Shown: positions 59,973-64,000 of the stretch, in pieces
Layout of the letters: each line of letters starts with the position of its first letter
Numbering within the stretch: position 1 is the stretch's first letter
Assembly: GCF_004341235.1 (NCBI RefSeq)
Contig: NZ_SLUP01000005.1
Span: forward strand, 337,849-401,848
Reading direction: 5' to 3'
DNA: 64,000 nt
Origin: Mariniflexile fucanivorans
GTDB lineage: Bacteria > Bacteroidota > Bacteroidia > Flavobacteriales > Flavobacteriaceae
Program-made: the position numbers and the translations under genes
The notes under the pieces: generated by a model
Database searches by the model: none
Told to the model about the DNA's origin: nothing
What the model saw: only the letters and a program-made list of their open reading frames with translations

Positions 59973-61038
59973 TGTGACTATTTATTATTGAATTTTCCTT
60001 TTTTGATATTTCGTGTAAATCATCTAATTTTTTATTCCACATTTTAGTAACTAATTTTAAAATATTATTTTTCATAAAAGTCCCAATAGTTGAAAATGTT
60101 ATATAGATGTTTAAGACGACTTTAGTGTTGTTGGCATCAATTTTATTAAGCTTGATAAGATATGAAAAATCACGGGTAAACTTCATTTCCTTCGTTTTTT
60201 CTCCATAAGTTAAACTATCTGAAGAAGGTTCAGTAATCGTTTCAAACTTTAAACTTCCCAAATTTAAAATGCAGTTATGTTCTGTTCCAATGCGATTCAC
60301 TTTGCTAGCATCATATTCAATTCGTTTGACTTCTTTGTCCCAAAGATGCCGATGTTTTAACTCTGTTATATAACTATAAATAGTTTCAATATTGGCATTG
60401 AATGTTTTTTCTATAGTTAAAATAGGTTTATCAATATGTTCTTCTGATAAAGGATTTAACTTTTGAATTTTAAATTTTACAGATCCTAAATTTTTATAAA
60501 AGTAAACCAAACTGATCAAATCATAGTCTTCGGTCGTTTTTTCCCAACTATCATGTGTTTGATTTTCAAATAATTCAAAAACAGAATTGGTAAAAAGAAC
60601 ATATTCATCATAGGTAATTTTATTTTTTAATAGTCTATGAATTTTAATAACATCCCTTCCATAAGGTTTGGTTATATGCTTCACCTTTATAAAATTTAAA
60701 TCACCATAATGAACCAAAAATTTAAGTTCTAAATTGGTAGTTGTTTTACACGAACCGCAATTACAGATACGCAAAGAATCATAGTTTTGAGTATGTTTAT
60801 GAAATGCTTCATGCATTATAGTTACTTGTTTCATCAGTTCATTATAACTCGGAATATTAGTGACATACATAAACAAGGCATCTCCCTCAATTTCGACCAA
60901 CTCTAAACCTAAAGTGTTATTATCGAGTAAAATTTCAAGTAATTCGGCAATAATATGTATACTATGCTCTACTTCGGTGTTATTTACAAAATTTGTAAAT
61001 CCACTAATATCAGGCATAAAGTAAATTGCTTTTTGCAT
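59965..61038 (-). CDS. DUF2652 class III cyclase-like protein with C-terminal SRPBCC domain
   Basis: The 357-residue protein begins MQKAIYFMPDISGFTNFVNN, the first metal-binding Asp motif of class III nucleotide cyclases (Asp10). VEIEGDALFMYV supplies the second Asp (Asp53), with Glu49 at the base-selecting site, as in guanylate cyclases. The later G-R-D-V-I-K-I-H-R motif keeps the transition-state Arg (Arg135) but has Ile131 in place of the Asn. A CxCxxC motif (Cys92, Cys94, Cys97) lies between. Residues from about 205 form an SRPBCC/START-like ligand-binding domain. It may be an atypical nucleotide cyclase or a degenerate sensor. It directly precedes and overlaps the HD-PycTM gene. Confidence 0.8.
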   Translation of the reverse strand: MQKAIYFMPDISGFTNFVNNTEVEHSIHIIAELLEILLDNNTLGLELVEIEGDALFMYVTNIPSYNELMKQVTIMHEAFHKHTQNYDSLRICNCGSCKTTTNLELKFLVHYGDLNFIKVKHITKPYGRDVIKIHRLLKNKITYDEYVLFTNSVFELFENQTHDSWEKTTEDYDLISLVYFYKNLGSVKFKIQKLNPLSEEHIDKPILTIEKTFNANIETIYSYITELKHRHLWDKEVKRIEYDASKVNRIGTEHNCILNLGSLKFETITEPSSDSLTYGEKTKEMKFTRDFSYLIKLNKIDANNTKVVLNIYITFSTIGTFMKNNILKLVTKMWNKKLDDLHEISKKENSIINSHNE

Positions 61039-61046
61039 AGCTCAAA

Positions 61047-62024
61047 TTATTTTCTTGGTGATATAAATAAAGATACATTAAACAACAACGCTGTTTTAAG
61101 TGTATTATCAAAGATTATATCGTTATATGATTTGTTAGAATTTGTTAAATTGTAGGTTAAATTTTCTCTAAAACCTATTTCTGAAGCTGCCCAAAGCCAG
61201 CCTATTAATTTTTTTTCCACTCTTGTAGAAAATTGTATATCAGAACGATGCAAATGTAAATTGGTGTAACTATCAAATTCTGTACTTAAATTATCTAATT
61301 TATACGATGCCCCATCAAGTTCTACCGTGTTTCTCCAAATTAACCCACTGTTATATTGATATCGCAATCTTATAAACAACGGTAAAATAGCTTCCATATC
61401 CCATTTTTCGTTAAAAATAGAATTTAAAGCTACCACTGGAACAATAAGAGGGTCTCCGAAACGATAGTTATAGCTGGCTCCAAGTGCATAAGAAAAATTA
61501 TCATTGACTTTCCAACCTAATGCTGGAGATATTGAAAATTTTAAATAATCGGAAAACGAATTTAAAGCCTTAAAATCACCATTTAAATCGGCACTTGCTC
61601 TTAAGACCCAAAACTTTTTAGATTTTGTGGGTTTTACCATAGAAACATTCATTCCTATACTTTTTAATCCTCTATCTTCTAAATTTTTATAAAATGGATT
61701 TAATTCTGCATCATTAAAATGAAATTCTTCTTTATTATATTTTAATCCTGCCATGATTCTTAAATAATCTTTATTTACAACAGGAATTTCAAGTTTTGCC
61801 AGAAAATGAGTGTTCGATTTAATGTTGCTTTTGGTGTTTGTAAAATTGCCGGTTTTATCAATCGTTTCCATTGAAATATTTGAAACGTTTTGGTATTCTA
61901 TTACAAGACCTTTTCCAATAGGAAGGTCTTTTAAAACCGGAACGCAGTACACCGCAGTTGTATCGTTTTGTGCATAAGCCCAGAATATATTTAGAACTAT
62001 AAGGGTGAAAATTATTTTTTTCAT
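61047..62024 (-). CDS. DUF6268 family outer-membrane beta-barrel protein
   Basis: The 325-residue protein has a signal peptide (MKKIIFTLIVLNIFWAYAQ) and a chain of amphipathic strands (FLAKLEIPVVNKDYLRIMAG, GWKVNDNFSYALGASYNYRF) ending in LFNVSLFISPRK. It fits DUF6268, an outer-membrane barrel family of unknown role. It lies 8 nt upstream of the DUF2652 gene and 8 nt after the glutamate synthase-like gene, so all are in one operon. A link between the barrel and the cytosolic signalling proteins is not evident. Confidence 0.7.
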   Translation of the reverse strand: MKKIIFTLIVLNIFWAYAQNDTTAVYCVPVLKDLPIGKGLVIEYQNVSNISMETIDKTGNFTNTKSNIKSNTHFLAKLEIPVVNKDYLRIMAGLKYNKEEFHFNDAELNPFYKNLEDRGLKSIGMNVSMVKPTKSKKFWVLRASADLNGDFKALNSFSDYLKFSISPALGWKVNDNFSYALGASYNYRFGDPLIVPVVALNSIFNEKWDMEAILPLFIRLRYQYNSGLIWRNTVELDGASYKLDNLSTEFDSYTNLHLHRSDIQFSTRVEKKLIGWLWAASEIGFRENLTYNLTNSNKSYNDIIFDNTLKTALLFNVSLFISPRK

Positions 62025-62032
62025 GGTAAATA

Positions 62033-63541
62033 TTAGAATTCTGGATATAATTCTTTATAAGTTACCATTTTATTAGGCCCTAAACGGTGTAAAATGTGTT
62101 TTCGTTGAATCTCGTCGCCATTACTCAATCCTGCAGCAGCAATCATTTCTGAATAACTATCTACCGTTTTTTTATGAAAATTAGCTACTCGAACATATTT
62201 ATCATTAACGTCTAACCCTTTCATTAAACTTTTATCTTGAGTTGCTACACCAGTAGGGCATGTGTTGGTATTGCACTGCAAGACTTGAATACAACCAATA
62301 GCCATCATCATGGCGCGAGCGCTGTTAACCGTATCTGCTCCCAAAGCAATTAATCGGATTATGTGAAAAGCCGAAAAAACTCTACCTGAGGCAATGACTC
62401 TAACATTTTCTTTAAAGTTATACCTAATAAGACTATCCACTACAAATGACAAACCTTCACGAATTGGCAACCCTATTGAATTAGTAAACTCGATAGGTGC
62501 GGCTCCTGTACCACCTTCACCACCATCAACGGTTATAAAATCTGGCAATATTTGTGTTTTTTTCATGGCCTCACAAACTTCAATAAACTCATCTTCACTA
62601 CCTACACAAAGTTTAAACCCAATAGGTTTTCCTCCTGAAAGTTCTCGCAATTGTTTTACAAAATACAATAAACCTTCAGCATTATTAAAAGCTGTATGAT
62701 ATGGCGGAGAAAGTATATCCGTATGTGGTTCTACATGTCTTATTTTGGCAATTTCTTCAGTATTTTTTGCTGCGGGTAGAATACCACCATGACCAGGTTT
62801 TGCACCTTGTGAAAGCTTGATTTCAATCATTTTCACATTGTCTTTAATGGCATTTTTTTGAAAGGTATCCTGGCAGAAATTCCCATCTTTCGTTCTGCAT
62901 CCAAAATATCCTGCACCAATTTGCCAAATTAAATCGCCGCCGCCTTCTAAATGGTACGGGCTTAACCCTCCTTCTCCCGTATTGTGAGCAAAACCTCCCA
63001 ATTTAGCACCTTTACTCAAAGCCAAAATAGCATTTTTACTTAACGAGCCAAAACTCATAGCGGAAATATTTAAGATACTTGCACTATAAGGCTGCTTGCA
63101 CTCTTTTCCTCCAAATAAAACTCTTGGATTTTGTTCTACTTCATCGTGATGTTTTGGATACATAGAATGAGCCATACATTCATATCCAACTCGATAAACA
63201 TCTGATTTGGTCCCAAAAGGTGTGGTATCGTTTTGATTTTTAGCACGAGAGTAAATTAAGGATCGAAACATTCGGTTTATAGGAGTACCTTCCGTCTCTG
63301 TTTCTACAAAATACTGTTGAATTTCTGGTCGAAACGTTTCTAAAAGATATCTTAAACGCCCTATTACCGGAAAATTGTTTTTTATGGCATGCTTTCTTTG
63401 TATAATATCATAAACGCCTATAATTATTATTGGTAAAAAGACAATTAAACTCCATAAAACGGGTTTCCAAAATATAGAAACTATCCCGATTGTGAGTAAA
63501 GTAAATGTTGCAAATGCAATGAAAATTTCTCTCGGTTTCAT
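62033..63541 (-). CDS. FMN-binding glutamate synthase-like oxidoreductase
   Basis: From the ATG at 63541 (MKPREIFIAFATFTLLTIGI) it has 502 residues; the two hydrophobic segments at the N-terminus anchor it in the membrane. The rest is the FMN-binding synthase domain of glutamate synthase, with ISAMSFGSLSKNAILALSKG, NTGEGGLSPYHLEGGGDLIW, KLSQGAKPGHGGILPAAKNT, FITVDGGEGGTGAAPIEFTN and the [3Fe-4S] Cys region CIQVLQCNTNTCPTGVATQD (Cys x5 Cys x4 Cys). The amidotransferase part is absent. Such membrane-anchored homologues are common and their substrate is not known; electron transfer to a membrane partner is possible. Confidence 0.88.
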   Translation of the reverse strand: MKPREIFIAFATFTLLTIGIVSIFWKPVLWSLIVFLPIIIIGVYDIIQRKHAIKNNFPVIGRLRYLLETFRPEIQQYFVETETEGTPINRMFRSLIYSRAKNQNDTTPFGTKSDVYRVGYECMAHSMYPKHHDEVEQNPRVLFGGKECKQPYSASILNISAMSFGSLSKNAILALSKGAKLGGFAHNTGEGGLSPYHLEGGGDLIWQIGAGYFGCRTKDGNFCQDTFQKNAIKDNVKMIEIKLSQGAKPGHGGILPAAKNTEEIAKIRHVEPHTDILSPPYHTAFNNAEGLLYFVKQLRELSGGKPIGFKLCVGSEDEFIEVCEAMKKTQILPDFITVDGGEGGTGAAPIEFTNSIGLPIREGLSFVVDSLIRYNFKENVRVIASGRVFSAFHIIRLIALGADTVNSARAMMMAIGCIQVLQCNTNTCPTGVATQDKSLMKGLDVNDKYVRVANFHKKTVDSYSEMIAAAGLSNGDEIQRKHILHRLGPNKMVTYKELYPEF

Positions 63542-63592
63542 ATAGTACAAATTATTTTTTAATATAAAGTTGCTGTTTTAATATCCTGCAGA

Positions 63593-64000
63593 TTAAAATC
63601 CAAAACCTAACCCAAACATAAATCGACCGCCATCATATGATGAAAAGTAGGAGGTTTGAAACGTAAAAAGTCCAGCAGTGTTTACGTATAAACCACCACC
63701 ATAAGCTGTATGCCATTTGTTGGAATTGTCATTTTTCAACCAAACTCTTCCATAGTCAAACCCTGTAAAGGCACCTAACTTAGCTGGAAGTATTCCTGCA
63801 TTAAAACGTGTAATATTCCAACGTAAATCGGTGTTTTGAAAGTAGGATGTTTGCCCAGAAAAGCGTTCATTTCTAAAACCTCTTAATCCATTCTTACCAC
63901 CAATACTTGCTGCTTGATAGAATTCAAAACTTTGGTTAGAGATTATATGTCCCTTCCAAATAGTTGAAATCGTTAATTTATCGTCTTTTAAAACAGGGTA
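63593..64000 (-). CDS. Omp85-superfamily outer-membrane barrel, C-terminal part only
   Basis: The frame is open to the right edge of the window and ends at TAA 63593-63595; 135 residues are visible. It contains the Omp85/BamA signature loop in SIGGKNGLRGFRNERFSGQT, then further barrel strands and the final strand GGRFMFGLGFGF ending in Phe, as expected for BAM recognition. BamA itself is at 19.6 kb, so this is a second member, of the BamA/TamA or phosphoesterase-linked type; the N-terminal domains that would tell are outside the window. It lies 51 nt upstream of the glutamate synthase-like gene and probably heads the same operon. Confidence 0.8.
   Translation of the reverse strand, partial: YPVLKDDKLTISTIWKGHIISNQSFEFYQAASIGGKNGLRGFRNERFSGQTSYFQNTDLRWNITRFNAGILPAKLGAFTGFDYGRVWLKNDNSNKWHTAYGGGLYVNTAGLFTFQTSYFSSYDGGRFMFGLGFGF

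Noticed and set aside
58803..61038. Calling the locus a canonical Pycsar system
   Set aside because: The cyclase-like partner is DUF2652 with an altered active site, not a recognised PycC, and the effector has an extra HD domain; only a Pycsar-like hypothesis is justified.

Overview
The window is 64 kb of AT-rich DNA from a member of the Bacteroidetes, most likely a marine or soil Flavobacteriaceae. Signs of this are a short primary sigma factor of the Bacteroidetes type, -7 boxes of the TANNTTTG form, a PorG-UppS-BamA-OmpH-OmpH-MurI gene order, a reprolysin-like protease with a type IX secretion sorting domain, CarboxypepD-regulatory TonB-dependent receptors, and an integrase whose active site resembles that of Bacteroides conjugative transposons.

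Positions 1-42 kb are chromosomal backbone. They hold a partial queuosine-precursor transporter, AsmA, RpoD, RpsU, a DUF2797 protein and a GH3-family protein. A TonB receptor with a frameshift follows, then the ClpX-ClpP-trigger factor proteostasis block and a holin-like gene with an internal stop. Next come PdxJ, a CBS protein with NadK, the outer-membrane biogenesis run porG-uppS-bamA-ompH-ompH-murI, MgtE, RsmA, SerS, RibF, a large secreted metalloprotease, Pth, QueD, a MATE pump and a UspA protein. Several intergenic regions carry hairpins, dispersed palindromes, an 8-bp tandem repeat and small membrane-protein ORFs too short for routine calling.

A tRNA-Ala(GGC) gene at 42.8 kb is followed directly by a tyrosine integrase in the same direction, a winged-helix/replication-like gene and a BfmA/BtgA-type mobilization gene. 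There is a candidate oriT hairpin and about 1.1 kb of palindrome-rich DNA without genes. This is the left end of an integrated mobilizable element. No relaxase and no second attachment site are visible, so its right end is unknown and the genes to its right could be cargo.

Positions 46.5-64 kb hold a redox, envelope and signalling cluster, almost all on the minus strand. It includes two small beta-barrel proteins, a thioredoxin-like protein, a DUF3179 lipoprotein, a GDCCVxC zinc-ribbon protein and an unusual Grx-Grx-thioredoxin reductase fusion. It also includes an FG-GAP/ASPIC protein, DUF2062, DUF547, a patatin and a PiT phosphate permease. Three transcription units here share an almost identical two-part upstream motif (TGTCAGKATT, 12-13 nt, GTCTGTTT) 18-30 nt before the start codon, which looks like an ECF-sigma promoter. 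The left end of the next operon encodes an Omp85 barrel, an FMN-binding glutamate synthase-like protein and a DUF6268 barrel. These are followed by a DUF2652 class III cyclase-like protein with an SRPBCC domain, an HD-domain protein fused to a Pycsar (PycTM) membrane effector domain, and an alpha/beta hydrolase. The cyclase-like and HD-PycTM genes overlap. This pair is the best candidate in the window for an undescribed cyclic-nucleotide signalling or defence system.
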